DNA of 64,000 bases. Origin: Anaerostipes hominis (ex Lee et al. 2021) (lineage in GTDB: Bacteria; Bacillota; Clostridia; Lachnospirales; Lachnospiraceae). The notes under the pieces were generated by a model, which worked only from the letters and a program-made list of their open reading frames with translations, did no database searches and was not told the DNA's origin. Shown here piece by piece: positions 25,748 to 35,405 of this stretch. Both the position numbers and the translations under genes were made by a program. The DNA is taken from contig NZ_NQOG01000001.1 of assembly GCF_002270485.1 (NCBI RefSeq), positions 248,001 to 312,000 on the forward strand. The letters run 5' to 3'. Each line of letters opens with the position of its first letter. The stretch's first letter is position 1.

Positions 25748-25788
25748 AAGAAGGTATCTTTTTCATTCAAGATATCTTCTTTTTCTTA
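25748..25788 (+). terminator. Rho-independent terminator, probably bidirectional
   Basis: A 13-bp stem AAGAAGGTATCTT (25748-25760) with AAGATATCTTCTT (25769-25781), one G-U pair, eight-base loop. T-rich tracts follow on both strands (TTTCTT on plus, TTTTTTTG on minus), so it can serve both convergent genes. A second 9-bp inverted repeat ATGCATCTC/GAGATGCAT at 25859-25894 has no T tract. Confidence 0.8.
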
Positions 25789-25905
25789 GAGTTACTTAGC
25801 AATAATCAACCCCATAATGATCTTTGGCAGTCAGACTTCCGCACTTTTCACTACTCCAATGCATCTCCTCATTCTAGATCAGCATGAGATGCATCTATTT
25901 AGAAA

Positions 25906-26871
25906 TTATTCATGGTCTATGATTTTCAACATTCGTCTGGCAGCATTCTCATCTGTAATCAACGTGTCAATACATCCGCCTCTGACAGCCCCAAGGATTG
26001 CTTCGGCTTTCATCTCGAGCCCGGCCACGCAGATCACATTTTCCGCCTTTTTAATATCCTCAAGACTGAGGCCGATCATCCTCTTTACAAACGGTGTCTC
26101 CACCTCTATTCCATCCTGATTGTAAAAATGACCGCCGATATGGCCGATCGCCCCGTTTTTTTCTAAGTAATATAAATCTTTTGTGCTTAAGTAAGACTTC
26201 CAGCTCTTATACACAATCGATCCTACACTGGTCAGAATAATGTTGGCTCTCTTTGCTATCGTCAGGGTCTCTTTTATGTTTGGGTCTTCTTCAAGGCTAT
26301 CCCTGATATCACTTGAATTCACAAACAGGGGAGCATAGATGTAATGGTAATCTCCTCCGTAGGCATGGGCAAGTTCTTTGGAAAGATCCAGCGCATCCCT
26401 CTCGGGTTTCCCCACACTGGCAGCTCCCATGATCGGAACGACCGTCAGAGATATATTTTTACTTGTCTTTACAGCTTTCACTGTGTGGTACATGGTGTTT
26501 CCCCATGACATTCCGAGCACTGTGTCTTCATCTATCTGGCTGTCCAGATAATAGGCGGCCACTTCGCCCAGCTTCTGCAGGATCAGAGTATCATTGGACT
26601 CCTTCGGTATGATCACGCGGATATCCTTCAGACAGAACCGCTTCATCAGTTTCTGTTCCAGCACTGTATTCCGGTCCCATGGTTCTTTGATGGTAATCTC
26701 CACGATCCCAAGCTGTCTGGCCTCTTTCAGCATCCTGGAAATCTTGGAACGAGAGGTAAAAAAGCGCTCAGCGATCTGATTCTGTGTCATTTCCGCATTA
26801 TAATATAGGTTTGCAACACTTGCCAGCATATTTCGTTTTTCACTGTCATTTAAAGAATCATACTCTTTCAT
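25906..26871 (-). CDS. SorC-family transcriptional regulator
   Basis: 321-residue sugar-binding transcriptional regulator. The N-terminal HTH (about 20-50) shows MTQNQIAERFFTSRSKISRML, and the SorC effector domain covers about 60-315 (LGMSWGNTMYHTVKAV). Such proteins bind phosphorylated sugars and switch adjacent catabolic operons. It is the last gene of the ascorbate-type operon and the most likely regulator of it; E. coli uses a DeoR-type UlaR instead. Confidence 0.87.
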   Translation of the reverse strand: MKEYDSLNDSEKRNMLASVANLYYNAEMTQNQIAERFFTSRSKISRMLKEARQLGIVEITIKEPWDRNTVLEQKLMKRFCLKDIRVIIPKESNDTLILQKLGEVAAYYLDSQIDEDTVLGMSWGNTMYHTVKAVKTSKNISLTVVPIMGAASVGKPERDALDLSKELAHAYGGDYHYIYAPLFVNSSDIRDSLEEDPNIKETLTIAKRANIILTSVGSIVYKSWKSYLSTKDLYYLEKNGAIGHIGGHFYNQDGIEVETPFVKRMIGLSLEDIKKAENVICVAGLEMKAEAILGAVRGGCIDTLITDENAARRMLKIIDHE

Positions 26872-26892
26872 TTCCTCACCTCACTGCCGTCA

Positions 26893-27951
26893 TTATATCA
26901 CAGTTGTTTCCCCTTCTTCCACCTCGTACAGAGCAATTTCATTAATTTCCCGGTTGGCAGAAAGAATATAGGATTTTTCCTCAGTCTGGTAAGACAGGAC
27001 ATTGGCAGGTCCCACATTCCGGTCTATGATTTCTGCTTCATAGCCTTCCTCCCCGCAGGTAAAAAACATAAGATTCCGTTCGCCTTTGCGGTGGCCGACC
27101 AGGACTCCCTGTTTTCCCAGGATGTCCCCGCCCCAGATTCCGTGAGCGAATTCCGCCGGCTTTTCATAAGTATAAACAGTTCTATATTGACCGTTCTGCT
27201 TCTTCAGAATACGGACTGTATCTCCGTGGAACGGCGAGATCGTCAGCATTTCCGGCTCCCCGTCCCCGTCCATATCTGCAAATGCCATATCACTGGAAGG
27301 CTGGTCTGTCAGCTGCCTGATCACCCATGCATCTTCCCCTGCTGCCGGGGGGATAAACTGAAAAACTCCTTCATTGGATGCCGTAAACGCACATTCTATT
27401 CCTTCCATCGCTGCTTTACAGTATCCATGGTTTTTAAACATCCCTTCCTTTAAAACAGTAAATATCAGAGAATGGTTTTCATCAATTGCGTCCATATTTT
27501 CCGGCAGCCTGCACACATACACTTTTCCCGGGCTTCTCCAGTCCTCTTTATATTCGTGTCCGGATTTCAAAGTACATGCGATCACATAACTGATGCCGTC
27601 TCTGGTGATGATATCAAACCTGTGGACAAACGGAAGTTTTGCAGCTGTTCTTACACTCCATCCACTTTCTCCGGGAGAAACCAATACGATCTTGGCTTCT
27701 TTAGAGTCATTTGGAGAATAGAACCGCTGGGTGGCCAAAAAGATTCCGTCAGTACCGGGGATCTGGACCATAGACATGGTTCCCCCCGGTCCTTCCCAGA
27801 TCACATCGGCCAGTTTTCCATCCAAGTCATACAGACGGCACTGATTTACCTTTTCCGCTGCCACCAGCATATAGTCTTTCCCATGATAAGAAAGAGGGGC
27901 AATGGAATAACACTTTTCCAGATTCCCGATCACTTTTTTCTTTACTTTCAT
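26893..27951 (-). CDS. Predicted beta-propeller (FG-GAP/VCBS-like) protein of the ula operon
   Basis: 352 residues without signal peptide or membrane segment. Repeated four-strand patterns and an aspartate-rich calcium-type loop (MAFADMDGDGEPEML) suggest a six- or seven-bladed beta-propeller with FG-GAP/VCBS resemblance. It lies 18 bases after ulaG and 22 bases before the regulator, so it belongs to the operon. No catalytic motif is recognised; a lactonase, epimerase or sugar-acid binding role is conceivable but unproven. Confidence 0.65.
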   Translation of the reverse strand: MKVKKKVIGNLEKCYSIAPLSYHGKDYMLVAAEKVNQCRLYDLDGKLADVIWEGPGGTMSMVQIPGTDGIFLATQRFYSPNDSKEAKIVLVSPGESGWSVRTAAKLPFVHRFDIITRDGISYVIACTLKSGHEYKEDWRSPGKVYVCRLPENMDAIDENHSLIFTVLKEGMFKNHGYCKAAMEGIECAFTASNEGVFQFIPPAAGEDAWVIRQLTDQPSSDMAFADMDGDGEPEMLTISPFHGDTVRILKKQNGQYRTVYTYEKPAEFAHGIWGGDILGKQGVLVGHRKGERNLMFFTCGEEGYEAEIIDRNVGPANVLSYQTEEKSYILSANREINEIALYEVEEGETTVI

Positions 27952-27968
27952 TCGTTCTCCTCTCTTTC

Positions 27969-29072
27969 TTATAAACAGGAGCGGAATGGGATATTCTGCG
28001 GTGCCTCGAAACAGTCTTCAAACCCTCTCCGGTGATGATATGCCTTTTTGTCCTTATCTGCCGGATAAATATATTTTCCTCCTACTTCCCAGAAGAATGG
28101 ATGGAACTTATAATCCAGCCGGTCTTTTTTCATATCGTACAGTACTCTGATCTCATTCACGTCTGCCATAAAGTTGGTCCACACATCGTAATGGATCGGA
28201 ATCACAACCTTACATTGAAGAGCCTCTGCCATTCTGAGGATATCGCAGGATGTCATCTTATCAGCCATGCCGACTGGATTTTCCCCGTAAGAACCAAACG
28301 CCACATCCACATCATAATCTTTCCCATGTTTGGCAAAATAGATAGAGTAATGGGAATCCCCGCTGTGATAAATATTTCCGCCCGGTGTCTTAATCAAATA
28401 ATTCACCGCTTTGTCATCCATGTCAGTCGGGCAGATCCCGGTCAGTTCTTCCCTGTCGGCCCCTGTAGAATCCGTAGTCACAAGACAGGTGCGGTCAAAG
28501 GAATCCAGGGCTATGATCTCAAGATCCTTTATCTTGACTGTATCCCCCGGCCTTACGGTGATACAGCGGTCCTCAGGCACTCCCCACTTCTGCCAGAGCT
28601 CCACTGATTTCTTAGGGCCAATAAACGGTACCGGGATCTCTTTTCCGTTCTCATCTACAGTTGTCATATTGCTCTGTATCACATGTGCCGCATATTCTGC
28701 ACTCATATGATCCTGATGATAATGGGTCGCCAATACTGCATCTACCTGTTTCACCGCAAAAGGATCCAGCACAAATGGAACTGCCCGGAGATTTGGCTGC
28801 ATAGCGCGGGCCCCGCACATATTTGCCATCTGGTGTCCCACCTTCATTTTTCCGTCTCCGTGGGTTCTTTTCCCGTTGCCGCACCATAGATCCACCGTAA
28901 TATTACAGCCGCCCGGCGTCTTAAACCACATCCCGGTGCATCCAAGCCACCACATGGCAACGGTTCCCGGTTTCACTTCCTCGCGCTCAATCTCTTCATT
29001 CAGCCAGGTCCCCCACTCCGGAAAAGTACCCATGATCCAGCTTTCTCTCGTAATCTCTTCTATTTTACTCAT
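27969..29072 (-). CDS. ulaG: L-ascorbate-6-phosphate lactonase
   Basis: 367-residue metallo-beta-lactamase-fold hydrolase, similar in length and pattern to UlaG. The metal motif [10 protein letters not shown] (HxHxDH) is present, with further ligand segments GDSHYSIYF and [10 protein letters not shown]. It opens the lactone of ascorbate-6-phosphate, made by the PTS during uptake, to 3-keto-L-gulonate-6-phosphate in the cytoplasm. It lies 12 bases after the ulaF-like gene. Confidence 0.9.
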   Translation of the reverse strand: MSKIEEITRESWIMGTFPEWGTWLNEEIEREEVKPGTVAMWWLGCTGMWFKTPGGCNITVDLWCGNGKRTHGDGKMKVGHQMANMCGARAMQPNLRAVPFVLDPFAVKQVDAVLATHYHQDHMSAEYAAHVIQSNMTTVDENGKEIPVPFIGPKKSVELWQKWGVPEDRCITVRPGDTVKIKDLEIIALDSFDRTCLVTTDSTGADREELTGICPTDMDDKAVNYLIKTPGGNIYHSGDSHYSIYFAKHGKDYDVDVAFGSYGENPVGMADKMTSCDILRMAEALQCKVVIPIHYDVWTNFMADVNEIRVLYDMKKDRLDYKFHPFFWEVGGKYIYPADKDKKAYHHRRGFEDCFEAPQNIPFRSCL

Positions 29073-29084
29073 CTTAATCCTCCT

Positions 29085-29771
29085 TTATTGGCCGTAATAT
29101 GCATGTTCCCCGTGTTTCCTGAAAAAATGTTTATCCTGAAGATCCTGGGAAGCGGCCTCCACACTTTTTCTCAGATGCTCCGTCCGGTATGCCATCTTGG
29201 CAACCTCTTCTAAAACGACTGCGTTATGTACCGCCTCCCCTGCATTCCTTCCCCAGGAAAACGGCCCGTGGTTTGCACAGAGCACCCCCGGCACATACAT
29301 AGGATTCTTTCCCATAAAAGTTTCCGCAATGACAAGCCCTGTGTTCGTTTCATAGTTCTGGTCGATCTCTTCCGGTGTCAAAGATCTGGCACATGGAATC
29401 TCCCCGTAAAAGTAATCGGCGTGTGTGGTCCCATAGCACGGAATTCCCTTGGCTGCCTGTGCCCATGATGTGGCCCATGAGGAATGTGTATGGACGATTC
29501 CTCCCACTTCCGGAAATGCCCTGTAAAGTTCCAGGTGGGTAGGGGTGTCCGATGAAGGATTAAGATCCCCCTCCACTTTCTCCCCATTCAAGTCCACCAC
29601 GACAAGCTGCTCTGGAGTAAGACTTTCATAATCCACACCGCTTGGCTTAATTACAAACAACTCCCTGCTCCGGTCAATCCCGCTGACATTGCCCCATGTA
29701 TAAGTTACCAGGCCCTCTCTGGGCAGTTCCATATTTGCCTCATATACCTGCTGCTTTAAATCCTCCAGCAT
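29085..29771 (-). CDS. ulaF: L-ribulose-5-phosphate 4-epimerase
   Basis: 228-residue class II aldolase/AraD-family epimerase of about the expected length. Zinc ligands appear in [10 protein letters not shown] and a downstream HADYF / NHGPFSWG region; the phosphate-binding start is TWGNVSGID and IKPSGV. It converts L-ribulose-5-P to D-xylulose-5-P for the pentose phosphate pathway. Operon context favours UlaF over AraD. Confidence 0.88.
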   Translation of the reverse strand: MLEDLKQQVYEANMELPREGLVTYTWGNVSGIDRSRELFVIKPSGVDYESLTPEQLVVVDLNGEKVEGDLNPSSDTPTHLELYRAFPEVGGIVHTHSSWATSWAQAAKGIPCYGTTHADYFYGEIPCARSLTPEEIDQNYETNTGLVIAETFMGKNPMYVPGVLCANHGPFSWGRNAGEAVHNAVVLEEVAKMAYRTEHLRKSVEAASQDLQDKHFFRKHGEHAYYGQ

Positions 29772-29787
29772 AAAAATCTCCTTTCTT

Positions 29788-30168
29788 TTATTCTCCGAAT
29801 AATTCTTCTATTTTTACAGCCACGCCGTCCTCGTCATTTGATAACGTGACACAGTCCGCATATCTCTTTACCTCTGGATCTGCATTTCCCATGGCGATGC
29901 CAAGCCCTGCTGCTTTCAGTATTTCCATATCATTGACTTCATCCAGAAATTTTTTATCCTCATGGCTGGCTACAATTTTGTAAACCTGCGTATGCTTCAC
30001 ATACTCCTCCAGATCTTTTACGATGCGGATGGGAATTCTGTCCTCTGCGTCAAGCGTCCAGTTAAACTTTCTGTGAATGACCAGTCTCTCGTTCCCGGGA
30101 TCATCCCCTAACTGCTTTTTTGAGTTTAATAAAGTTCCGTCCAGGTCAGTAACCACCATCCGATACAT
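29788..30168 (-). pseudogene. Internally deleted Cof-type HAD hydrolase
   Basis: A 126-residue frame, less than half the usual 265-285 residues. Motif I (VVTDLDGTLLNS) and the C-terminal ND-containing region (VNDMEILKAAGLGIAMGNAD) are intact, but the cap domain, the motif II/III stretch and the phosphate-binding Lys are missing, as if two in-frame deletions had joined the ends. The frame stays open, so a short product could be made, though not an active phosphatase. An ATG at 30180 overlapping the ulaE stop is the alternative start. Sits between ulaE and ulaF. Confidence 0.75.
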
Positions 30169-30179
30169 GTTTTCCCCCA

Positions 30180-31052
30180 TTACGCCGCAGGATTCATTCC
30201 CGCCCTGCGCATCTTGTCCTCTACAAAATCTCTGGCTTTGCGTATTGTCTCAACCGCCTCCTCCATGGACTGCCCTTTTGTATTGTCTGCCCACATTTCG
30301 ATCAAAAACATGCCCGTATAATTTAATTCCTTCAGTTTCCTGAAAATCTCCGTAAACGGAACCGTTCCCTCTCCAAACGGAACATTCTTAAATACTCCCG
30401 GTTTTGTCTCCTTTACGTGGATGGCCACGGTTTCGGCTATACCAAGTTCCAGCTCACTTCCCACATCGCTGCTGAATTGAGTCAGATTTCCCATATCCGG
30501 ATAAATCTTAAAATACGGGGACGGAATTTCTCTCAGATAATGCATTGCCCTCAAGATCGTACCTACAAATTTCGTATCCATGATTTCCATTGCCAGGATG
30601 ACTCCCGCTCTGCTGGCCATCTCCACGGACTTTTTCATTCCTTCCAAAAAGAGCCTTTCAGTCTGTTCATCCGATTCCTCATAGTAGACATCATATGTAG
30701 CCAGCTGGATGCACCGGATACCAAGTTTTTGGGCCAGAAGGATCGCTTTTTCCATGATTTCAAATGCCTTTTTCCTCGTCTCCATGTTTTTGCTTCCAAA
30801 CGGATATTTTCTGTGGCCGCTTAAGCACATAGTAGGAATCACGATATCTTCCTGCCTCATATATTCACGGATTTCTTCTATCTGGCTGTCCGTCCAGTCA
30901 AGCCTTGAGAGCCTCTCTTCTGATTCATCAATTGAGATTTCTATATAATCATATCCTGCCGCCTTCGCCGCCTGGATCTTTTCTTTCCATGAAAAGGAAT
31001 CAGGCAGAGCCTTCTCATAAATTCCTAAAGGATTTCTTTTAATGTCATACAT
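30180..31052 (-). CDS. ulaE: L-ribulose-5-phosphate (L-xylulose-5-phosphate) 3-epimerase
   Basis: 290-residue TIM-barrel epimerase of the UlaE/SgbU family, matching the usual length. It starts NPLGIYEKALPDSFSWKEK, and has the metal-site segments IEISIDESEERL, MEIMDTKFVGT, YPDMGNLTQF, HVKETKPG and LIEMWAD. It converts L-xylulose-5-P into L-ribulose-5-P. Located 16 bases after the IIB gene. Confidence 0.9.
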   Translation of the reverse strand: MYDIKRNPLGIYEKALPDSFSWKEKIQAAKAAGYDYIEISIDESEERLSRLDWTDSQIEEIREYMRQEDIVIPTMCLSGHRKYPFGSKNMETRKKAFEIMEKAILLAQKLGIRCIQLATYDVYYEESDEQTERLFLEGMKKSVEMASRAGVILAMEIMDTKFVGTILRAMHYLREIPSPYFKIYPDMGNLTQFSSDVGSELELGIAETVAIHVKETKPGVFKNVPFGEGTVPFTEIFRKLKELNYTGMFLIEMWADNTKGQSMEEAVETIRKARDFVEDKMRRAGMNPAA

Positions 31053-31067
31053 CTTCCTTTTTCTCCT

Positions 31068-31364
31068 CTATGATTCTTTTGGCATATCCAATGCTGTTCT
31101 GATCTTTTCCTCGATCTCTTTTTCGGACAGAAGGTTTTTCAGTCCTATGATTTTTGTATCTTTCCCCGGATGGAACTGAGATGTAAAAGTTTCGGAGACA
31201 AAGATCATATCGTAATTGTTTGCGACACCTTTTGCCTCCCCGACACTCATATGTCCGATTTCCGCTTCGATCCCCAGCCGTTTAAATACCTTGTTTATCT
31301 TCATTTTGATCATCTGGCTGGACCCCATACCGTTTCCACATGCTGCAAGTGCTTTGATTCTCAT
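31068..31364 (-). CDS. ulaB: Ascorbate-type PTS component IIB
   Basis: 98-residue soluble IIB protein with the phosphorylated Cys in LAACGNGMGSSQM. It takes phosphate from IIA and passes it to the substrate bound by IIC. The ATG at 31364 follows a GGAGGT site; an upstream in-frame ATG overlaps that site and is unlikely. Belongs to the UlaA/B/C set. Confidence 0.9.
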   Translation of the reverse strand: MRIKALAACGNGMGSSQMIKMKINKVFKRLGIEAEIGHMSVGEAKGVANNYDMIFVSETFTSQFHPGKDTKIIGLKNLLSEKEIEEKIRTALDMPKES

Positions 31365-31412
31365 AATTATTACCTCCATTTATTTCATATTTTTAGTTTC
31401 TTACCTGCCTGG

Positions 31413-32849
31413 TCAATATTCTTCTTCCTGTCCGATCTTAAAATATTTTTCCTTATCAGATCTTAAGTACTGAAGCTGCGGGATTGCAAGCATCGCAATC
31501 ACACAGAGAATGATTCCCGGTATTTTCAGATACTTTACAATATAAGATACTCCGAGGAAAATGGTTGAAAAGTCAATATTTCCATGCCATCCCCCAAATG
31601 CCACCAGCTGAAGCAGCAGGGCACAGACTGCACCGCCCATTACCTGGATCACTCCGCATACAAATGGAAGGATCATTGCCGCTTTTACGCCGCCCCTTTT
31701 ATTGGCGTAGACTGCGATGGTTGCATTGTCAAAAAACAAGGGAACGAATCCCGCAATGATCATGACCGGGGAATGAAATAGCAGAAGTCCCGCGATGGCC
31801 AAAAACTGTCCGACAGCTCCGAAGAAGAATCCGATGGTGACAGCGTTTGCCGGGCCAAATCCGTAAGCTACCGCGCAGTCCACTGCCGGGATTGCCCCGG
31901 GCAGAAGTTTGTCTGAAATACCCTTAAAGGATTCGGTCAGTTCTGCCACAAACATGCGGACACCTGCCTGAAGTACATTCAGATAAACCGTAAAGCTCAG
32001 TGCCTTGGAAAAGATATAGATGATAAAAGCCGTATCCTTTGAAAAGCTATCATCGATTCCCCGCAGGAATTCTTCTCCCAGAACCGCCATGATCACTCCG
32101 AAAAACAGAAACATCAAAACTGACGTGGATACAACATTGTCACTAAAAACCTGTAAAAATCCGGGAAGCTTTATATTCTCAATGGAGTCCTCTTTTTTTC
32201 CTATCTTTGGTGCGATCTTATCTGTGAGCCAAACTGCAAACATCTGCTGATGTCCGATAGCGAACCCGCCTTCTCCGTCCGTCAGGTGATCAGTGGGCTC
32301 CACTGTGAGATTAGAAAATACAGCCTGATAGGTCCCCACAAGAATCCCCACTGCCACGGCTCCCCAGATATTCCTGAGACCCGGCACAAACAAAAATACA
32401 ATCCATGTGACGGTTGTCGCCTGCTGTACCATGATGTGTCCTGTCAACAGTAAGGTCCGAAGCTTTGTCACCTTCCGGAACATCAGTAAGAGAATATTCC
32501 ACAGGAAAGCAAGAAGCAGAGATGTCATAGTCCATGCGGCTGAGAGGCCGATGTTTTCCAATGCTGCATTGACTGCGTTTAACCCAAAATACGGATCAAT
32601 CACCACTGCGTTCAAATGAAACTTTTGGTTCAGCCCCGCAAGAATCGGCCGGAAAGCTGTGACCAGCCCTGCAGATCCTACATTTAAGATCATATATCCT
32701 ACCACCGCCTTTATAAAACCAGCCATGGTCTCGTACCATTTTCTCCCCAGTAATATGTATCCTATCAATACGATCAGCCCTACAAACAATTCAGCTCTTG
32801 TGAGAATGTTGTTGGAGATAAATGTGAAAAATGTGTTTAATACTTCCAT
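31413..32849 (-). CDS. ulaA: Ascorbate-type PTS permease component IIC
   Basis: 478-residue membrane permease with about eleven hydrophobic helices, close to E. coli UlaA in length and in the start (VLNTFFTFISNNILTRAELFVGLIVLIGY). It transports L-ascorbate or a related substrate while IIB phosphorylates it. It lies 14 bases after the IIA gene and 48 bases before IIB. Confidence 0.9.
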   Translation of the reverse strand: MEVLNTFFTFISNNILTRAELFVGLIVLIGYILLGRKWYETMAGFIKAVVGYMILNVGSAGLVTAFRPILAGLNQKFHLNAVVIDPYFGLNAVNAALENIGLSAAWTMTSLLLAFLWNILLLMFRKVTKLRTLLLTGHIMVQQATTVTWIVFLFVPGLRNIWGAVAVGILVGTYQAVFSNLTVEPTDHLTDGEGGFAIGHQQMFAVWLTDKIAPKIGKKEDSIENIKLPGFLQVFSDNVVSTSVLMFLFFGVIMAVLGEEFLRGIDDSFSKDTAFIIYIFSKALSFTVYLNVLQAGVRMFVAELTESFKGISDKLLPGAIPAVDCAVAYGFGPANAVTIGFFFGAVGQFLAIAGLLLFHSPVMIIAGFVPLFFDNATIAVYANKRGGVKAAMILPFVCGVIQVMGGAVCALLLQLVAFGGWHGNIDFSTIFLGVSYIVKYLKIPGIILCVIAMLAIPQLQYLRSDKEKYFKIGQEEEY

Positions 32850-32863
32850 TCTTTTACTCCTCC

Positions 32864-33313
32864 CTAAAGATCAGCTTCAAATTCATTGATCGCTTTGGCT
32901 GCCGTCTCTGGATCTCTTGCTGTCCTTATTGCCTCAAGATTTTCTTCCTCCGAAATATATTCGGCCATTCCCTGCAGCATCTCTAAATGGGAAGTATCAT
33001 CTGTGGCAGCCAGAGTAAGTACAATATCTACCGGATCATTTTCGCTTCCGAAGCGGATCGGTTCCTTTAAGGTCAAAAGGCTGAGTCCTGTTTTATGTAC
33101 ACTTGCATCAGGTCTGGAATGTGACAACGCAAGCCCTGGGGTAATGACGATATAGGGGCCGTTTTCCTCCACACACCGGATGGTCAGATCAATATAGTCC
33201 GGTGTAATGTAACCGCTGTCCACCAGGAGCTTCCCTGACCTTTCCATGGCATCTTTCCAATCTGTAGCTTCTGCGTTCAGCTGGATATTCTCTGCATTGA
33301 TTATGCTTTTCAT
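32864..33313 (-). CDS. ulaC: Ascorbate-type PTS component IIA
   Basis: 149-residue IIA protein of the mannitol/fructose IIA fold. The phospho-His lies in LALSHSRPDA. The ATG at 33313 (MKSIINAENI) has an AAGGAGG site; upstream codons in frame have none. First gene of the operon, ahead of IIC and IIB, receiving phosphate from HPr. Confidence 0.87.
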   Translation of the reverse strand: MKSIINAENIQLNAEATDWKDAMERSGKLLVDSGYITPDYIDLTIRCVEENGPYIVITPGLALSHSRPDASVHKTGLSLLTLKEPIRFGSENDPVDIVLTLAATDDTSHLEMLQGMAEYISEEENLEAIRTARDPETAAKAINEFEADL

Positions 33314-33377
33314 AATTACCTCCTTTTTTATGCAACTTGTATGTTTTCCTCTAACTTCTCTCACTTAAGTTGGTTAT

Positions 33378-33406
33378 ATCTTAGCATTTTCAAATATCGC
33401 TTACAA
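33378..33406 (-). promoter_or_regulatory. Predicted promoter of the ula operon
   Basis: Minus-strand -35 TTGTAA (33401-33406), 17-bp spacer, -10 TAAGAT (33378-33383), 65 bases before the IIA start. A small inverted repeat GCAC-AAAC-GTGC at 33423-33434 lies just upstream of the -35 box and could be a SorC-type site. Confidence 0.5.
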
Positions 33407-33460
33407 CAAATTCTCAGTTTCCGCACAAACGTGCAACTTCAGTTCTTTATCTTGACAAAA

Positions 33461-33498
33461 AAATAGAGATTGTTCTAAAACTAGAACAATCTCTATTT
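33461..33498 (-). terminator. Rho-independent terminator after nadE
   Basis: Perfect 17-bp stem (33461-33477 with 33482-33498) and a four-base loop, followed on the minus strand by seven T. It lies seven bases after the nadE stop and separates it from the ula operon. Confidence 0.9.
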
Positions 33499-33504
33499 CT
33501 CTTT

Positions 33505-35403
33505 TTATGATTTCTGCCAGATATTCACGCTGGCGTCGCTCGGCATTCTCAGATCTCCTCTCGGAGACACCGCAACACTTCCCACCTTCGGCCCGTCCGG
33601 CAGACAGGAGCGCTTAAACTGCTGGCTGAAGAACCGCCAGTAGAACTTATCCAGCCACTTTTGTATGGTTTCATCATCATAGTCACCTGCAAATGTAAGC
33701 TTTGCCATACGGTAAAGCTTTGCCTTCGGGAATCCGAATCTCAGCATATAATATAGGAAGAAATCATGCAGCTCATAAGGCCCCACCAAGTCCTCTGTCT
33801 TCTGTGAGATCACACCGTCCACCGGAGGAAGCAGCTCCGGACTCACCGGGGTATCCAGCACATCCATCAGCACGTCGGATAACTCTTTATTTTCAACCGT
33901 CTCTGCATAATACAGTACCAGGTACCGCACCAGAGTCTTCGGCACAGAACAGTTCACCGCATACATGGACATATGGTCCCCATTATAGGTAGCCCAGCCA
34001 AGAGCAAGCTCCGACATATCACCTGTCCCGATGACCATGCCGTTGTACTTGTTTGCAATATCCATAAGGATCTGAGTCCTCTCTCTGGCCTGGGAGTTTT
34101 CATAAGTCACATCATGGACATCTTCCTCATGTTCAATATCTTTAAAATGCTGTCTGACGGCTTTTTCAATATTGACTTCTTTTAAAGTAGCTCCCAATTC
34201 ATGGATCAGGGATACCGCGTTCTGATACGTCCGATCCGTCGTTCCAAAACATGGCATCGTTACACAGATAATATTTTCCCTTGGAATGTCCAGCATATCA
34301 AAAGCACGCACGGTCACTAAAACCGCAAGGGTAGAATCCAGTCCTCCGGAAATTCCCACCACCGCATGTGTGCAGTTCGTATGTTCCAGACGTTTTTTCA
34401 GCCCCATAGACTGAATGGATAAGATCTCATCACACCGTTTCTCCCGCTCTTCCCTGCTGGACGGCACAAACGGATTCTTTGGAAACTTTCTTGTAAGCTG
34501 GTTAACTTTTATCGGAAGAATAAACGGTACACTCCGGTATTCCTCAGATTCTTCCTCGAAAAAGGTGGTCATTTTTCTTCTCTCTGCCGCAAGACGCTTC
34601 ACATCCATATCCGCATAGATCACATCATTTACAAACCGCTTTGCCTCCGCCAGCACAGTTCCGTTCTCACAGATCAGATGGTGTCCGCTGTAAACCACAT
34701 CTGTTGTGGATTCTCCCTCTCCTGCATTGGCATACACGTAACCTGAGAGCAGTCTTGCAGACTGATTTGACACAAGAGCGCTCCTGTAAACCTCCTTCGT
34801 GGTGATCTCCACACTGGCAGATGGATTACAGATGACGGTTGCTCCGGCCAGAGCGTGATAAGTGCTTGGCGGAAGTGGAACCCAGAGGTCCTCACAGATT
34901 TCCATGGCAATGGTCAGTTCGGGGATATTTGTGCATTCCAGCAGGATGTTCGCTCCAAACGGAACATACTCACCATCCAGCAAAATGTCTTTTACTTCTC
35001 TTTTTCCTTTTGCAAAATGTCTGGCTTCATAAAACTCTCCGTAATTCGGAAGGTGAATCTTCGGCACCACACCTAAAATACGCCCGTCAAATAAAAACAC
35101 ACCGCAGTTATAAAGCTTATGTTCCACAACTAAAGGACAGCCTACGATGACGACCATGTCCATCCCTTTTGTTTCCCTCTTAATCTCCATGAGTCCCCTA
35201 AGGGATTCATCCAGCAGAGGGTCCTGCAAAAACAGGTCCCCGCATGTATAGCCGGAAACGGCCAGTTCGGAAAGAACCAGAAGGCTGGCCTCCTCATCTC
35301 TTGCCTGTCTGATAATTTTTATGATCTCTTTTGTGTTATATTCCGGATCTGCGACTTTCACCTTCGGTGTCGCCGCAGCTACTTTAATAAAACCATCTTT
35401 CAT
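33505..35403 (-). CDS. nadE: Glutamine-dependent NAD+ synthetase
   Basis: 632-residue two-domain enzyme. The N-terminal nitrilase-like glutaminase (about 1-280, with a catalytic Cys in AMEICEDLW and Lys in GVVPKIHLPNYGEF) supplies ammonia to the C-terminal ATP-pyrophosphatase (about 310-632, P-loop VGISGGLDSTLAV). It makes NAD+ from deamido-NAD+. It starts two bases after prfA, so it is probably co-transcribed, and ends at a strong terminator. Confidence 0.93.
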   Translation of the reverse strand: MKDGFIKVAAATPKVKVADPEYNTKEIIKIIRQARDEEASLLVLSELAVSGYTCGDLFLQDPLLDESLRGLMEIKRETKGMDMVVIVGCPLVVEHKLYNCGVFLFDGRILGVVPKIHLPNYGEFYEARHFAKGKREVKDILLDGEYVPFGANILLECTNIPELTIAMEICEDLWVPLPPSTYHALAGATVICNPSASVEITTKEVYRSALVSNQSARLLSGYVYANAGEGESTTDVVYSGHHLICENGTVLAEAKRFVNDVIYADMDVKRLAAERRKMTTFFEEESEEYRSVPFILPIKVNQLTRKFPKNPFVPSSREEREKRCDEILSIQSMGLKKRLEHTNCTHAVVGISGGLDSTLAVLVTVRAFDMLDIPRENIICVTMPCFGTTDRTYQNAVSLIHELGATLKEVNIEKAVRQHFKDIEHEEDVHDVTYENSQARERTQILMDIANKYNGMVIGTGDMSELALGWATYNGDHMSMYAVNCSVPKTLVRYLVLYYAETVENKELSDVLMDVLDTPVSPELLPPVDGVISQKTEDLVGPYELHDFFLYYMLRFGFPKAKLYRMAKLTFAGDYDDETIQKWLDKFYWRFFSQQFKRSCLPDGPKVGSVAVSPRGDLRMPSDASVNIWQKS

Positions 35404-35405
35404 AT

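Noticed and set aside
25859-25894. Terminator for the SorC gene
   Set aside because: The 9-bp inverted repeat has no T tract on the minus strand; the better terminator is at 25748-25788.
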